A DNA stretch of 64,000 bases from Gemmatimonadota bacterium (GCA_022826565.1 JAJDUP010000020.1:62001-126000), one strand, 5' to 3'; shown: positions 18,042 to 28,264, counted from the stretch's first letter. Numbers and translations are program-made. Notes: generated by a model not told the origin, from the letters alone.

Positions 18042-18667
18042 GGCGCCTGGCGCGGGACGGCGCAGGCCGCTGCACGGTGTGGATGACGGTGGGCGCCCTT
18101 GCCGCCTGCGCGCCGGATGCCTCCGGGCCCGGCGCCGGCACCGCCGGATCGTCTGCCGGCGGCGACTGGACCGCCCCCCTCGCGGCCGATGCACCGGAGC
18201 GATTCGGCTTCGGCAGCGACGCCTCCGAGGAGCGCGTCGCACTCTGGGACATCGACGTCAAGCCCGACGGCGAGGGTCTGCCGCCCGGCAGCGGGTCCGT
18301 GGCCGCCGGCCGCGAGATCTATGAGCTGGCGTGCATGCAGTGCCACGGCGCCACCGGCACCGAGGGTCCCAACGACCGCTTCGTCGCCGCCGGCGACTGG
18401 GATCCGTGGCCCCCGGGGCGGGTGTTCGGCGCCTACTGGCCCTACGCGACCACCTTCTTCGACTACACGCGCCGGGCGATGCCCCAGGCGACCCCTGGAT
18501 CGCTCTCCGATGACGACGTCTACGCGATCACGGCCTACGTGCTGCACCTCAACGGAATGCTGCCGGAAGACGCCGTCCTCGACTCGGCGTCGCTGGTTGC
18601 GATCGAGATGCCGGGCCGCGACCGCTTCGTCCCCGACAACCGGACCGGCGGCCCCGAGATCCGGTAG
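18038..18667 (+). CDS. Lipoprotein c-type cytochrome, SoxD-like partner
   Basis: The 209-residue protein begins MRRLARDG, then a hydrophobic segment and a lipobox LAAC with Cys24, so it is probably a periplasm-facing lipoprotein. One haem c site CMQCH lies at residues 99-103 inside a class I cytochrome domain ending YAITAYVLHLNGMLPEDA. The GTG overlaps the stop of the molybdoenzyme gene (GTGA), so the two are made together. The cytochrome should accept electrons from the dehydrogenase. Its C-terminal IEMPGRDRFVPDNR also resembles the SoxD family. Confidence 0.88.
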   Translation: MRRLARDGAGRCTVWMTVGALAACAPDASGPGAGTAGSSAGGDWTAPLAADAPERFGFGSDASEERVALWDIDVKPDGEGLPPGSGSVAAGREIYELACMQCHGATGTEGPNDRFVAAGDWDPWPPGRVFGAYWPYATTFFDYTRRAMPQATPGSLSDDDVYAITAYVLHLNGMLPEDAVLDSASLVAIEMPGRDRFVPDNRTGGPEIR

Positions 18668-18676
18668 CGGTTCGGG

Positions 18677-18706
18677 TTGCGCGCCCGTCGCGCCGCGGCC
18701 TATCGT
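18677..18706 (+). promoter_or_regulatory. Candidate promoter of rny
   Basis: TTGCGC at 18677-18682 and TATCGT at 18701-18706, each matching four of six consensus bases, are separated by 18 bases. They lie in the 134-base gap between the cytochrome gene and rny. Support is moderate. Confidence 0.4.
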
Positions 18707-18801
18707 AAAAGCCGTAATCGGGAGCCGGGATCGGGTTCTATCGGCCTGGCTGTCAGTGTCGAATCGGACGGCCGGACGTTGTTCGGTCTTGGAGAGAATA
18801 C

Positions 18802-20391
18802 ATGGATCCGCTGGGTTTTTCCCTGGCGGCCGGCGCGGCTGTTGCCGCAGTCGTGGCATACCTCCTGGGCAGGGGTCGGGAGCGGGCACGACAGCGCAAG
18901 GAAACGGAAGCTGGGCGAGACGAAGCGTCACGCATCCGCAAGCGGGCGGAAGAGGAGGCCGCCAGCCTGCGCCGCGCCGCCGAATTGCAGGCCAAGGAGA
19001 CGAGGTTCCGCCTCAGGGAGTCCTGGGAGCAGGAAGAAGGCCACCGCCGGGAAGAGATCGAGCGCGGTGAGCATCGTCTCCAGCAGCGCGTCGAGGCCGC
19101 CGACCGCAAGTCCGACCAGCTCGACCGCAGGCAGGACGCGCTCGACGAGCGGGCTGGCGCCCTGGAGAACCAGGCCCGGACGCTGAAGGAAGGGGAGCGC
19201 GAGGTCGCCGAACGACGGGCCGACGTGGTGCGCGCCCTCGCGGACGCCCGTTCCCGCCTCGAAGCGATCGCGGGAATATCCGCCGACGAGGCGAAGTCCC
19301 GGCTCATGTCCGACATGATCGACGAGGCGCGGGCGGAGGCCGCCAACAGCCTGCGGGAGATCAAGGAGGAAGCGCAGCGCACCGCGGACCGGGAGGGCAA
19401 GCGTGTGGTTGCGATGGCGATCCAGCGGATGGCTGCCGACGAAACCGCCCAGCTCACCGTTTCGGTCGTGCAGCTCCCGTCAGACGAGATGAAGGGCAGG
19501 ATCATCGGCCGCGAGGGGCGCAATATCCGCGCCTTCGAGCAGGTGACCGGGATCGACGTCATCATCGACGACACGCCGGAAGCCGTGGTGCTCTCGGGCT
19601 ACAACCCGATCCGCCGCGAGGTCGCCCGCCTCTCACTGGCGCGGCTCATAGAGGACGGGCGGATCCACCCCGGGCGCATCGAAGAGGTGGTGGCGAAGAG
19701 CGAGCAGGATGTCGAAACCGAAATGCGGGAAGCGGCCGAGGAGACCCTGTACGGGCTCGGGATCCACAACGTCCATCCCGAGATCGTCAATGTGCTCGGG
19801 CGGCTGAAGTTCCGCACCTCCTACGGCCAGAACCAGCTGGCGCACGCGCGCGAGGTTGCCCTCCTGGCCGGGAACATGGCCGCCGAGATGGGTCTCGACG
19901 TGCAGATGACGCGGCGCGCGGGGCTCCTGCACGATGTCGGCAAGGGACTCACCCACGAACAGGAGCTCACGCACGTGGAGCTGGGATACCGGCTCTGCAA
20001 GCGCCACAAGGAGCCCGATCTGGTCCTGAACTCGATCAGGGCCCACCACGACGAAGAACCGCACCGCTATCCCGAGGCGTGGCTCGTCACCGCGGCCGAC
20101 GCGATCAGCGGTTCGCGCCCCGGGGCGCGCCGGGAGATGTTCGAGGGCTACGTGAAGCGCCTGGAGAAGCTCGAGGAGATCGCTACCGAGCACCCTGGAG
20201 TGGAGCGGTGCTTCGCGATTCAGGCCGGCCGGGAGCTGCGCGTCATGGTCGAGCCGGGACGGGTCACCGACGACGGCATGGCCCGGATCTCCGAAGCGGT
20301 GGCCCGCAAGATCGAGAGCGAACTTCAGTACCCGGGCCAGATCAAGGTGGTCGTGATCCGCGAGACCCGGGCCGTCGACTTCGCCCGGTAG
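18802..20391 (+). CDS. rny: Ribonuclease Y
   Basis: This membrane-anchored endoribonuclease initiates mRNA decay. The 529-residue protein has one N-terminal transmembrane helix (about residues 5-23), a long charged coiled coil (about 25-210), a KH RNA-binding domain with [15 protein letters not shown] at about 232-246, and an HD phosphohydrolase domain with the metal-binding His-Asp pair at 377-378 (HDVGKG). Order and length match Rny of Bacillus. A GGAGAG site precedes the ATG by a few bases. Confidence 0.96.
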   Translation: MDPLGFSLAAGAAVAAVVAYLLGRGRERARQRKETEAGRDEASRIRKRAEEEAASLRRAAELQAKETRFRLRESWEQEEGHRREEIERGEHRLQQRVEAADRKSDQLDRRQDALDERAGALENQARTLKEGEREVAERRADVVRALADARSRLEAIAGISADEAKSRLMSDMIDEARAEAANSLREIKEEAQRTADREGKRVVAMAIQRMAADETAQLTVSVVQLPSDEMKGRIIGREGRNIRAFEQVTGIDVIIDDTPEAVVLSGYNPIRREVARLSLARLIEDGRIHPGRIEEVVAKSEQDVETEMREAAEETLYGLGIHNVHPEIVNVLGRLKFRTSYGQNQLAHAREVALLAGNMAAEMGLDVQMTRRAGLLHDVGKGLTHEQELTHVELGYRLCKRHKEPDLVLNSIRAHHDEEPHRYPEAWLVTAADAISGSRPGARREMFEGYVKRLEKLEEIATEHPGVERCFAIQAGRELRVMVEPGRVTDDGMARISEAVARKIESELQYPGQIKVVVIRETRAVDFAR

Positions 20392-20440
20392 TGACCTGGC
20401 CAACCCCTTAGTCAACCATCAACCCTCAGACAGGAAGCGC

Positions 20441-21334
20441 ATGTCCTCAAAGATCATTTCAGGGAAGGATATCGCCCGCGAGATTCGGGACGAGCTCAAC
20501 GAGCAGGTCGCCGAACTCAGGGAAGAGGGGCTCGTGCCCGGCCTGGCCACCGTCCTGGTCGGCGACGATGCGGCGAGCCGGCTCTACGTCGGGATGAAGG
20601 GCAGGGCGGCGGCGGAAGCCGGCATCCATTCGCGACAGGTGACGCTGCCCGCGTCGACGAGCGAGGAGGATCTGCTGGCCCTGATCGACGAGCTCAACAA
20701 CGACCCGGAGATCCACGGCATCCTCGTCCAGCTGCCGCTACCGCCCCAGATCGACGACGCCAAGGTCCTCCTGGCGATCAATCCCGACAAGGACGTGGAC
20801 GGCTTCCACCCGGTGAATGTCGGGCGGCTGGCCACCGGCGACCCCGATGTTCTGGCTCCCTGCACCCCGCGTGGTGTGATCGAGATGCTGGTCAGGAGCG
20901 GGGTCGACCCTTCGGGCAAGCACGCGGTCATCGTGGGGCGCTCCAACATCGTCGGGAAGCCCATGGCCCTGCTGCTGCTGCGCAAGGCCCCCGGCGGCAA
21001 CGCCACGGTGACCGTCGCGCACAGCCGCACCGGCGACCTGGGCGCGATAACCCGCACTGCGGACATCGTGATCGCCGCCGTGGGGTGGCCCAACACCATC
21101 ACGAAGGACATGGTGAAGCCGGGCGTCACGGTGATCGACGTAGGGACCAATCGGGTGGACGATCCAACGCGCCCGCGCGGCTATCGCGTGGTGGGCGACG
21201 TCGACTTCGAGGGGGTGAGCGAGGTGGCCTCGGCGATCACGCCGGTGCCGGGTGGTGTGGGACCGATGACCATCGCCATGCTGCTGGCCAACACGGTCGA
21301 GGCGGCGATCAGACTGAGGAAGGCGGCCGGTTGA
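20441..21334 (+). CDS. folD: Bifunctional methylenetetrahydrofolate dehydrogenase/cyclohydrolase FolD
   Basis: FolD interconverts methylene-, methenyl- and formyl-tetrahydrofolate. The 297-residue protein has the catalytic region [37 protein letters not shown], the Rossmann segment [18 protein letters not shown] and the C-terminal [15 protein letters not shown]. The lysine usually found in the YVxxK motif is present as K in YVGMK. The AGGAAG site lies just before the ATG. Its stop overlaps the xseA TTG start. Confidence 0.97.
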   Translation: MSSKIISGKDIAREIRDELNEQVAELREEGLVPGLATVLVGDDAASRLYVGMKGRAAAEAGIHSRQVTLPASTSEEDLLALIDELNNDPEIHGILVQLPLPPQIDDAKVLLAINPDKDVDGFHPVNVGRLATGDPDVLAPCTPRGVIEMLVRSGVDPSGKHAVIVGRSNIVGKPMALLLLRKAPGGNATVTVAHSRTGDLGAITRTADIVIAAVGWPNTITKDMVKPGVTVIDVGTNRVDDPTRPRGYRVVGDVDFEGVSEVASAITPVPGGVGPMTIAMLLANTVEAAIRLRKAAG

Positions 21335-22584
21335 CGGAGGAACGCAACCTGGATCTCTTCGCGGACCCGCCGCCGGCGCCCCCCGCTCCCCGGGTGTGGA
21401 CGGTCAGCCAGGTCAACAAGGCCGTTCGCCTCCTCCTCGAGGAGACCCTGCCGCAGCTGTGGTTGGCGGGCGAGGTGGCCAACTTCAACCGCCACCGCTC
21501 GGGCCACTGCTATTTCACCTTGAAGGACCGGTCGGCGCAGATCCGCTGCGTCATGTTCCGGCGCGAGGCGAGGAACCTTCCCACCGACCCGGAAGAAGGC
21601 ATGACGCTGCGGGTCTTCGGTGGGCTCACGCTCTACGAGGCCAGGGGGAGCTACCAGCTCGTCGTCAGCAGGCTCGAGGCCGAGGACGCGGACGGGATGT
21701 GGAAGCTGGCCTTCGAGCGGCTGCGCAAGCGGCTGGACGCCGAGGGCCTGACCGACCGGGCGCGGAAGCGTCCGCTGCCCGCCTATCCGCGCACGGTGGG
21801 GGTCGTGACGTCGCCGACGAGCGCGGCGCTACGGGACATCATCGCGGTGACGGCGCGGCGGGCGCCGTGGGTCCGCCTCCTGGTGCGGGGGACCGGTGTG
21901 CAGGGGCCGGGGAGCGGGAGCGGGATCGCCGACGCGATCGGCATCGTGGCAGCGCGCGACGTGGATGTGGTGATCGTCGCGCGCGGCGGCGGCTCGATGG
22001 AGGATCTGTGGGGCTTCAACGAGGAGCCGGTGGCGCGCGCGGTGGCCGAGTGTCCGGTCCCCGTGGTGTCCGGTGTGGGCCATGAGACCGATGTGACGAT
22101 CTGCGACCTGGTGGCCGACCGGCGGGCCGCGACCCCGTCGGCCGCCGCCGAGGCCGTCGCGCCTGACGGCAGAGCCCTTGCCGAGCGGCTCGGGGGATTC
22201 GGCCACAGGCTCGGCCGCGCCCTGGCCGGTCAGGCGCGTTCGCGGCGCTGGCGGCTCGATCGCGCCCGCGACGACCTCTTCGGCCATGCGCGGGGGGTGG
22301 TGAGTGCCTACGGCCTGAGGGTGGACGAGGGCGCCGTCGACCTGTCGGAGGCCATGAAGCGCCGGATTGGGCGAGAGAAGGCGCGGCTGGCAGAGGCCGC
22401 GGCCGCCATGGAGGCCCGTTCCCCAATCGCGACCCTCGCTCGCGGCTACGCGGTCCCCCTTGACACCGACGGCCGTCTCCTGCGCGCGGTCGGAGACTTC
22501 CCGCCGGCCCGCGAATTCCGCCTCCGCGTAGTCGACGGCAACGTGCCCTGTACCGTGACCGCGCCGCCCACTCCCGCGCCGTGA
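21331..22584 (+). CDS. xseA: Exodeoxyribonuclease VII large subunit
   Basis: With XseB this subunit degrades single-stranded DNA from either end. The 417-residue protein has the OB-fold domain beginning [26 protein letters not shown], then the catalytic core with [55 protein letters not shown] and a helical C-terminus. The TTG start overlaps the folD stop (TTGA); a GTG at about residue 22 is a possible shorter start but would cut into the OB fold. Confidence 0.95.
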   Translation: MTEERNLDLFADPPPAPPAPRVWTVSQVNKAVRLLLEETLPQLWLAGEVANFNRHRSGHCYFTLKDRSAQIRCVMFRREARNLPTDPEEGMTLRVFGGLTLYEARGSYQLVVSRLEAEDADGMWKLAFERLRKRLDAEGLTDRARKRPLPAYPRTVGVVTSPTSAALRDIIAVTARRAPWVRLLVRGTGVQGPGSGSGIADAIGIVAARDVDVVIVARGGGSMEDLWGFNEEPVARAVAECPVPVVSGVGHETDVTICDLVADRRAATPSAAAEAVAPDGRALAERLGGFGHRLGRALAGQARSRRWRLDRARDDLFGHARGVVSAYGLRVDEGAVDLSEAMKRRIGREKARLAEAAAAMEARSPIATLARGYAVPLDTDGRLLRAVGDFPPAREFRLRVVDGNVPCTVTAPPTPAP

Positions 22585-22620
22585 CCGCCCCACCCACGCC
22601 TAACCGACCAGGGTCTACCC

Positions 22621-22872
22621 ATGGAAGCTGACGCAGGACTCGACCGCCGCATCGAGCGCATCGAGGAGATCGTTCGCCTGCTGGACTCCGACGCACTGGG
22701 TCTCGACGACGCCCTGGCGCTCTTCGAGGAAGGCGTAGGCCACCTGCGACGCGCCCAGGAGACCCTCGCGAAGGCCGAACTCAGGGTGGAGGAGCTGATC
22801 GGAAGGGGCGGCGAGGAGGTCCGTGTGCTGGAGACGCCGGGGGCCCGCGACAGCGCCGGAGACGATGTCTGA
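22621..22872 (+). CDS. xseB: Exodeoxyribonuclease VII small subunit
   Basis: This 83-residue helical subunit binds XseA. It has the family pattern RIEEIVRLLDSDALGLDDALALFEEGVGHLRRAQETLAKAELRVEEL in a helical hairpin. It lies 36 bases after xseA and its stop lies inside the start of the prenyltransferase gene (8-base overlap). This xseA-xseB-ispA order is widely conserved. Confidence 0.93.
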   Translation: MEADAGLDRRIERIEEIVRLLDSDALGLDDALALFEEGVGHLRRAQETLAKAELRVEELIGRGGEEVRVLETPGARDSAGDDV

Positions 22873-23767
22873 CCAGGACCTCAAGGGCTTCATGCAGTTC
22901 CACCGCTTGCAGGTGGAGGAAGCGCTGCGACGGAGTCTGGACCGCCTGGCCGCGGTGGTGCAGCAGGATGTCCAGGCGGCCGCCGAGGACGGCGTGCTGA
23001 GCGGCGGAAAGCGGCTGCGGCCCATCCTGGTGGTTACCACTTGCACGGAACTCGGTGGCACACCCTCCGACGCCCTGTACGACCTGGCCGCGTCGGTGGA
23101 GATCATCCACGCCTACTCGCTCATCCACGACGATCTGCCGTGCATGGACGACGCGCCGCTGCGCCGGGGGCGCCCCACTGTCCACATCTCGCACGGGGTG
23201 AAGGCCGCGACCGCCGCCGGAGCCGCCCTGATCCCGTGGGCTGCCGCGTGGGCCTGGGAGTCCGCCCTCAGGTTGGACCGGTCCGCCGCCGAGGCCAGGG
23301 GCATTGTGGAGGTGCTCCTGGAGGCCGCGGGCGCGGGCGGCATGATCGGCGGCCAGGCGTTGGACCTCGCCGCCGAGGGGGAATCGTTGTCGGAGGACGA
23401 ACTGGCCGCCCTTCACGGCCTCAAGACCGGCGCGCTGCTGACCGCCTCGCTGGAGATGGGGGCGATGGCCGCGGGAGCATCCCGGGAGGCGCTCGCAGCC
23501 GTACGGAGCTTCGGCCGCGACCTGGGGCTGGCGTTTCAGGTCATGGACGATGTGCTGGACGCGACCGGCTCGGCGGAGGTCCTCGGCAAGCGCCCCTCGG
23601 ACGCGGACTTCGCCAAGTCCACCTATGTTTTGCTACTGGGCGTCGACGGCGCCCGGAACCGCGCCCGATCGCTGGTGGCGCGGGGACTGGCCGTCCTGGA
23701 CGCCGCCGGCCTGGGCGCGCCCCGGCTCCGCCAGCTCGCCCGATTCGTGATCGAACGCAAGCGGTGA
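22865..23767 (+). CDS. ispA: Farnesyl/geranylgeranyl diphosphate synthase (polyprenyl synthetase)
   Basis: The enzyme condenses isopentenyl diphosphate with allylic diphosphates for quinone, bactoprenol or carotenoid precursors. The 300-residue protein has GGKRLRPIL, the first aspartate-rich motif in IHDDLPCMDD, RRGRPTVH, GGQALDL, KTGALL and the second motif QVMDDVLD. The residue after CMDD is Ala where many IspA proteins have a third Asp. The DDxxxxD core is intact. The ATG overlaps the end of xseB. Chain length (C15 or C20) cannot be fixed from sequence alone; position after xseB favours the IspA role. Confidence 0.92.
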   Translation: MSDQDLKGFMQFHRLQVEEALRRSLDRLAAVVQQDVQAAAEDGVLSGGKRLRPILVVTTCTELGGTPSDALYDLAASVEIIHAYSLIHDDLPCMDDAPLRRGRPTVHISHGVKAATAAGAALIPWAAAWAWESALRLDRSAAEARGIVEVLLEAAGAGGMIGGQALDLAAEGESLSEDELAALHGLKTGALLTASLEMGAMAAGASREALAAVRSFGRDLGLAFQVMDDVLDATGSAEVLGKRPSDADFAKSTYVLLLGVDGARNRARSLVARGLAVLDAAGLGAPRLRQLARFVIERKR

Positions 23768-23772
23768 GGACC

Positions 23773-24669
23773 ATGCAGTTCCAGACGATGGCAATCGTGG
23801 GCAAGGCCTCGGCGGGAGGACCCAACGGACGCATCGGCGCGGCGTGCCGCACCATCGCGGGCGTCGCCCGGGAGTTCGGCGCCTCGGTAGCGGTCGAGCC
23901 GGACCTGACCCCGGCGGCCCCCGGTCTCGACACCGTCGACCTTCATACACAGCAAGTCGACCTCGTCATCTCCCTGGGGGGGGACGGGACGCTTCTCCGC
24001 ACCGCGCGCGCCGTGTTCGGACGAGATATCCCGGTGCTCGGCATCAACCTCGGATACCTCGGGTTCCTGACATCGGTGTCGGCCGAGGGGTTGGAGGAGG
24101 GACTGAGGGCCGTCCTCGGGGGTGACTTCTCGCTCGAACGGCGCCGGACGCTGCACGCCGAGGTGCTGAACGCCGCGGGAGAGGTCCGCGAGTCCCATAC
24201 CGCGCTCAACGACCTGGTCGTCCACAAGGCGGGTGCGGCGCAGGTGGCGCGCCTGGACCTCCGGGTGGGCCCGCAGGACGACCTGGAAGAGATCGGGAGC
24301 TTCTCGGGCGACGGCGTGATCCTGTCCACCCCGACCGGGTCCACCGCCTATTCGCTCTCGGCGGGAGGGCCGATCATCGTGCCCAATCTGAATTGCTTCG
24401 TGGTCACGCCGATCCTCCCCCACACGCTGGCGCTCCGCCCGGTGGTTGTCCCCGGCGACGGTGAAATCACCGTGACGGCGCTGGACCGCCGTGAATCCCT
24501 CTTCCTCACCGTGGACGGACAGGAGGGCGGCCCCGTGGGGCACGAAGAGCGGGTCGTCGTGCGAATGGGGACCTTCCGCGTGGGTCTGATCCGACTCCCG
24601 GGGCATTCCTTCTTCGCGACCCTCCGCCAGAAGCTCAGTTGGGCCGCGGGTCCGCTGCTCGGGGGGTGA
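23773..24669 (+). CDS. nadK: NAD kinase
   Basis: The enzyme phosphorylates NAD to NADP. The 298-residue protein has the signature ISLGGDGTLLRTAR, GINLGYLGFLT, ALNDLVVHK, and STPTGSTAYSLSAGGPI with the conserved glycine-rich fold of ATP-NAD kinases. The ATG at 23773 is chosen because GGTGAGG lies just upstream; an in-frame GTG at 23764 overlaps the previous stop and would add three residues. It follows the ispA-like gene directly and precedes recN, a familiar neighbourhood. Confidence 0.95.
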   Translation: MQFQTMAIVGKASAGGPNGRIGAACRTIAGVAREFGASVAVEPDLTPAAPGLDTVDLHTQQVDLVISLGGDGTLLRTARAVFGRDIPVLGINLGYLGFLTSVSAEGLEEGLRAVLGGDFSLERRRTLHAEVLNAAGEVRESHTALNDLVVHKAGAAQVARLDLRVGPQDDLEEIGSFSGDGVILSTPTGSTAYSLSAGGPIIVPNLNCFVVTPILPHTLALRPVVVPGDGEITVTALDRRESLFLTVDGQEGGPVGHEERVVVRMGTFRVGLIRLPGHSFFATLRQKLSWAAGPLLGG

Positions 24670-24850
24670 GTGCCGGCTGGCCTCCGGACGCCTGGGAAGC
24701 GCAAACTGCCGCCACTCGCCGCAGGGGGTCCCCTTCCAGCCATGGCTCCGTCAGCACGGTGTGCCCATTCAGCCATGGCAGCGCCCGGCGGGGGTCGCCA
24801 CAATTGACCTGCCGCGCCGTCGGCGCCAGGACCGTCCCGCCAGGAACGCC
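24670..24850 (+). other. Gap between nadK and recN
   Basis: This 181-base gap holds no reading frame with coding character. The ten-base string CAGCCATGGC occurs twice within about 35 bases (near 24737 and 24771), which may be chance. I see no clear promoter or hairpin with a T-run. Confidence 0.4.
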
Positions 24851-26506
24851 ATGCTGATCGAGCTGCGAATCCGTAACTTCGCCGTTCTCCGAAGCGCACT
24901 GCTGCGCCTGGACCCCGGGCTCAACGTGATTTCGGGAGAGACCGGCGCCGGGAAGTCGATCGTGGTGGATGCGCTGGAGATCCTGCTGGGCGGCCGCGCG
25001 TCGTCGTCGGTGGTGCGCAGCGGTGAGGAGAGGGCCACGGTGGAGGGTGTGTTTGATGTTCAGGGCGACGCGGATCTCGCGGCGGCGCTCGACGAACAGG
25101 GTCTGGAGGCGGACGACGGCCACCTGGTGATGAGGCGCGAGGTGCGGAGCGAGGGACGCAGCCGCGCCTGGATCAACGGCTCCCCGGCTACGGCCGCGTT
25201 GCTGCGGCGCATCGGCGCGCTTCTGGTGGACATTCACGGGCAGCACGAGCACCAGCGCCTCATGTCGGCGGCCTTCCAGCGCGAGGTGCTGGATGCGTTC
25301 GGCGGGTGCGCGGAGCTGGCGACGGACGTGGCCCGGCATTTTCGGCACGCGGCCGAACTGCAGCGACGGCTCGACGCGCTTGCGGAGCGCCGCCGCGATC
25401 TGGAGAGCCGGGCCGACTTCATCCGCTTCCGCCTCGGCGAGATCCGCGGCGCCCGCATCCGGCCCCGCGAGGACGACGAGATCCAGGCCGAGGTCAACCG
25501 CCTCGCGAATGCCGACCTTCTCATGCGCGAGACCTACGCGCTGCAGACTCTCCTGCACGACGACGACGAAGCCGTCACCGACCGCCTGTCCGACGCGGCC
25601 GCCCGCCTGCGCCGCCTGGCCGAGATCGATCCGGCGCTGGCCGCCACCGCCTCGGCGCTCCAGGATGCCTACCACAGCGTCTCCGATGCCGCCGCGGAGT
25701 TGCGCTCATACGGCGACGCGATCGACCACGACCCCGCGCGGCTCGAGCGCCTGCACGAACGGCAGGCCCTTCTCCAGGCGCTGATGCGGAAGTACGGCCC
25801 GACCCTCGCGGCGGTGATCGAAGCCGGGGAGACCCTGGCCCGCGAGCTCGCCGACCTCGAGACGGCCGAACTCGATGCCACCGAATTGCGTAACAAAGCT
25901 GTGCATGCACAAGAAACATGCGCAACAACGGCAGCCGAACTGTCGCGTCGGCGCCGGGACGCCGCGAAGCGCCTTGCCCGCGAGACCGACGCCCTCTTCC
26001 CGAGCCTGGGCCTCGAGGGCGGGCGTTTCCGCGTCGACTTCGAGGCCCTGCCCGAGCCTTCGGCCCACGGCCTCGAGCGCGTCCGCTTCATGGCCACCAT
26101 GAACCCCGGCTTCCCCCCGGGACCGCTGTCGCGAATCGCTTCGGGCGGCGAACTGTCGCGCGTCATGCTCGCCCTCAAGTCGGTCCTCACCGACATCGAC
26201 GACCTCCCCACCCTCGTTTTCGACGAGATCGACGCCGGGATCGGCGGCGTCGTGGCGGACAAGGTCGGCGAGCGGCTCGAGGCTGTGGCGCGTGGGCGGC
26301 AGGTGTTTGCGGTGACCCATCTGGCGCGCATCGCGGCCCGCGCCGTCAATCAGTTCGTGGTGGAGAAGGCCGCCGTGGAGGGCGTGGCGGAGACGAGTCT
26401 GAGCCGGTTGGCGCGGGAAGAACGCGTCCACGAGATCGCGCGCATGCTCGGCGGCGATCCGGATTCGGAGCCGTCGCTGGAGCACGCGCGGGAGTTGCTG
26501 GGGTAG
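24851..26506 (+). CDS. recN: DNA repair protein RecN
   Basis: RecN is an SMC-like ATPase acting early in double-strand break repair. The 551-residue protein starts MLIELRIRNFAVLRSA, has Walker A GETGAGKS near residues 32-39, IDIHGQHEHQRLM-type sequence in the N-lobe, a long central coiled coil (about 160-370), and a C-terminal lobe with the signature SGGELSRVMLALK and Walker B LVFDEIDAGIGG. AGGA lies eight bases before the ATG; longer open frame upstream is non-conserved and was excluded. Length is normal. Confidence 0.95.
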   Translation: MLIELRIRNFAVLRSALLRLDPGLNVISGETGAGKSIVVDALEILLGGRASSSVVRSGEERATVEGVFDVQGDADLAAALDEQGLEADDGHLVMRREVRSEGRSRAWINGSPATAALLRRIGALLVDIHGQHEHQRLMSAAFQREVLDAFGGCAELATDVARHFRHAAELQRRLDALAERRRDLESRADFIRFRLGEIRGARIRPREDDEIQAEVNRLANADLLMRETYALQTLLHDDDEAVTDRLSDAAARLRRLAEIDPALAATASALQDAYHSVSDAAAELRSYGDAIDHDPARLERLHERQALLQALMRKYGPTLAAVIEAGETLARELADLETAELDATELRNKAVHAQETCATTAAELSRRRRDAAKRLARETDALFPSLGLEGGRFRVDFEALPEPSAHGLERVRFMATMNPGFPPGPLSRIASGGELSRVMLALKSVLTDIDDLPTLVFDEIDAGIGGVVADKVGERLEAVARGRQVFAVTHLARIAARAVNQFVVEKAAVEGVAETSLSRLAREERVHEIARMLGGDPDSEPSLEHARELLG

Positions 26507-26525
26507 GATCACCGGTCCCACCCGG

Positions 26526-26561
26526 CTTGTCCGCCAAGATGGACCTGAACTGGCGGACAAG
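26526..26561. terminator. Inverted repeat after recN, possible terminator
   Basis: Perfect 11-base arms CTTGTCCGCCA (26526-26536) and TGGCGGACAAG (26551-26561) enclose a 14-base loop. It starts 20 bases after the recN stop and lies between two converging genes. No T-run follows, and the large loop is unusual for an intrinsic terminator, so it could instead be a protein site or repeat remnant. Confidence 0.4.
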
Positions 26562-26653
26562 GCTGTGGAAGGCGCTTTGCCGGCCAGAATCCCCCAAGAG
26601 TGGCTGACAAACCGGCGTAGAGGGCCGACTCACTCCTCCGGCCGCTTCTCTCC

Positions 26654-28264
26654 TCACCAGATCCCCACAAAGAACCGGAACCCCACCTCCAGCGACTCGG
26701 CAACAGGCATTGCGCCGCTGCCGCCGATCGTCTTGCGGTACAACACGCGGATCTCGAGGGGGTCGTCGGCCACGCCATCATCCGCAAGGTGCGCCCCACG
26801 GTTGTACACCATGCCGAGCAGCGCCTGGCTGGCGGAACCTCCGCTACCGGGGACGAGAATGCCGGGGTCGTTGGAATATGGCCCGGCCGCGCGGGCTGCC
26901 GCCGTCTCGTCGACCGGCACGGACACGGGAAGACTGAACGAATCCTCACCCTTCCTGAAAAAGCGGTACCCGCCCACCACCGACATCGCGTCGGTGATCC
27001 GATACCAGGGCGACAGCTCCAGGAACTGGTAGTCGCCCGGCCGCCAGTCGAGCGCAGTCTCCGTCGACCGGAGCGCGAAGGCGATCCCGGGGTCGGAGAC
27101 CCGCCGTACCGTGTTTCCCTGCAACTGGGTGCCGTAGCGGAAGTCGGCCCAGAACCCCACGCTGCCACGCCAGCGGCCGTTCATCCATCCCCGCAACTCC
27201 ACGTCGAGCTGCCTGTCGCCGCTGCCCGAGTCGAGGAAGTTGGCGGGGTTGTCCTGTACGCCCGTGGGGAGGCGCGCCATGGCGCCCGCACCCAGGGTGA
27301 ACCGGTTCGGACTCTCGGGATCGCCGATGTCCAGGATGCGTGCGTCCGCCCTCACCTCGATGTCGCCGAGGCGCCAGAGCGACTTCCAGTTCTCGAACGG
27401 GGTGTCCGATTCGATCCCGAATGCGGGCTCGGAGACCAACCGCTCGAGGTCCTCAGTGGTCAGGAGCGTGTTGGCCAGGGGCATGGCGGCCGGGATGCCG
27501 GTGACGCCGGCGGCCCCGAAGGCCTCAGCGAACGCGGCCAGGCGAGCTTCGAGAGCCATCCCGGCGGAAGACCAGGAGAGCGGCGCGAACATGCTCTCGT
27601 ACATCCGCGACAGGAGCGAGTGGAAGGAGCGCGCCTGCGCAAGCAGCGCTGTGGCGTCCCGGCAGGAATCGGACATCGGATCCACACCGCAGGCCTCGCC
27701 GCGAAAGACATCGTAGGCACCGATCGACCCGTGAAGACCATTGAGGAATCCTGTAACGGCGGCCGGATCCTCCATCCCCGGACTGAACCCCGCATTGGCG
27801 CTGGCCGAATCGGCCCCGAACGTCGTCGCGAACTCCGTCTCGTTCTGCACCAGGGGAACCACGGCGCCGACCGTCAGCCAATCGAAGACGCCTATATCCA
27901 CCGCCACAGGCACCAGTGCCGTGCTCTTTTCAAGCACCGACGACATGGCACCCAGGCTCAGGTCGTAATCGTCCTCGATCAGCGCGCGGACGGAGACCTC
28001 CGGCTCCCCGAGAAAGGGGAAGATGCGGCTGCCGACGGGTCCGCTGAAAAGGTCGCCCAGACTGTGGGGGCTGCCGGTCCGGCCGCCGATCTGGTAGAGG
28101 TCCGAGAAGCTGGAGTACTGGCCCAGTACGCCGAGGCGCACGTGTCCGCGCGAAACCAGTGGCGAATAAGGCTCCTGGGCGCCCGCCGGCCCCGGAATGG
28201 ACAGGCCGCCGGTGCTCAGGAGGAGGGAGAGGAGGGTGAGGACTGTCGAGCGGTTACCGGGCAC
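26654..28264 (-). CDS. Predicted outer-membrane beta-barrel protein, unknown function
   Basis: I do not recognise a named family. The 536-residue product has a signal peptide of about 29 residues ending AGA-QEP. The mature chain alternates short hydrophobic/aromatic strands with polar turns, for example RGSVGFWADFRYG and YQFLELSPWYRITDAMSVVGGYRFF, and ends FRFFVGIW with a terminal aromatic residue. That is the pattern of an outer-membrane barrel. A helical, alanine-rich insertion occupies roughly residues 165-265 and contains two cysteines (Cys192, Cys201 region). The GTG start is the only initiator in the frame that leaves a whole signal peptide. It converges with recN. Confidence 0.7.
   Translation of the reverse strand: MPGNRSTVLTLLSLLLSTGGLSIPGPAGAQEPYSPLVSRGHVRLGVLGQYSSFSDLYQIGGRTGSPHSLGDLFSGPVGSRIFPFLGEPEVSVRALIEDDYDLSLGAMSSVLEKSTALVPVAVDIGVFDWLTVGAVVPLVQNETEFATTFGADSASANAGFSPGMEDPAAVTGFLNGLHGSIGAYDVFRGEACGVDPMSDSCRDATALLAQARSFHSLLSRMYESMFAPLSWSSAGMALEARLAAFAEAFGAAGVTGIPAAMPLANTLLTTEDLERLVSEPAFGIESDTPFENWKSLWRLGDIEVRADARILDIGDPESPNRFTLGAGAMARLPTGVQDNPANFLDSGSGDRQLDVELRGWMNGRWRGSVGFWADFRYGTQLQGNTVRRVSDPGIAFALRSTETALDWRPGDYQFLELSPWYRITDAMSVVGGYRFFRKGEDSFSLPVSVPVDETAAARAAGPYSNDPGILVPGSGGSASQALLGMVYNRGAHLADDGVADDPLEIRVLYRKTIGGSGAMPVAESLEVGFRFFVGIW

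Noticed and set aside
24761..24850. An N-terminal extension of RecN
   Set aside because: The extra 30 residues are not RecN-like, and the ATG at 24851 has a well-placed AGGA.
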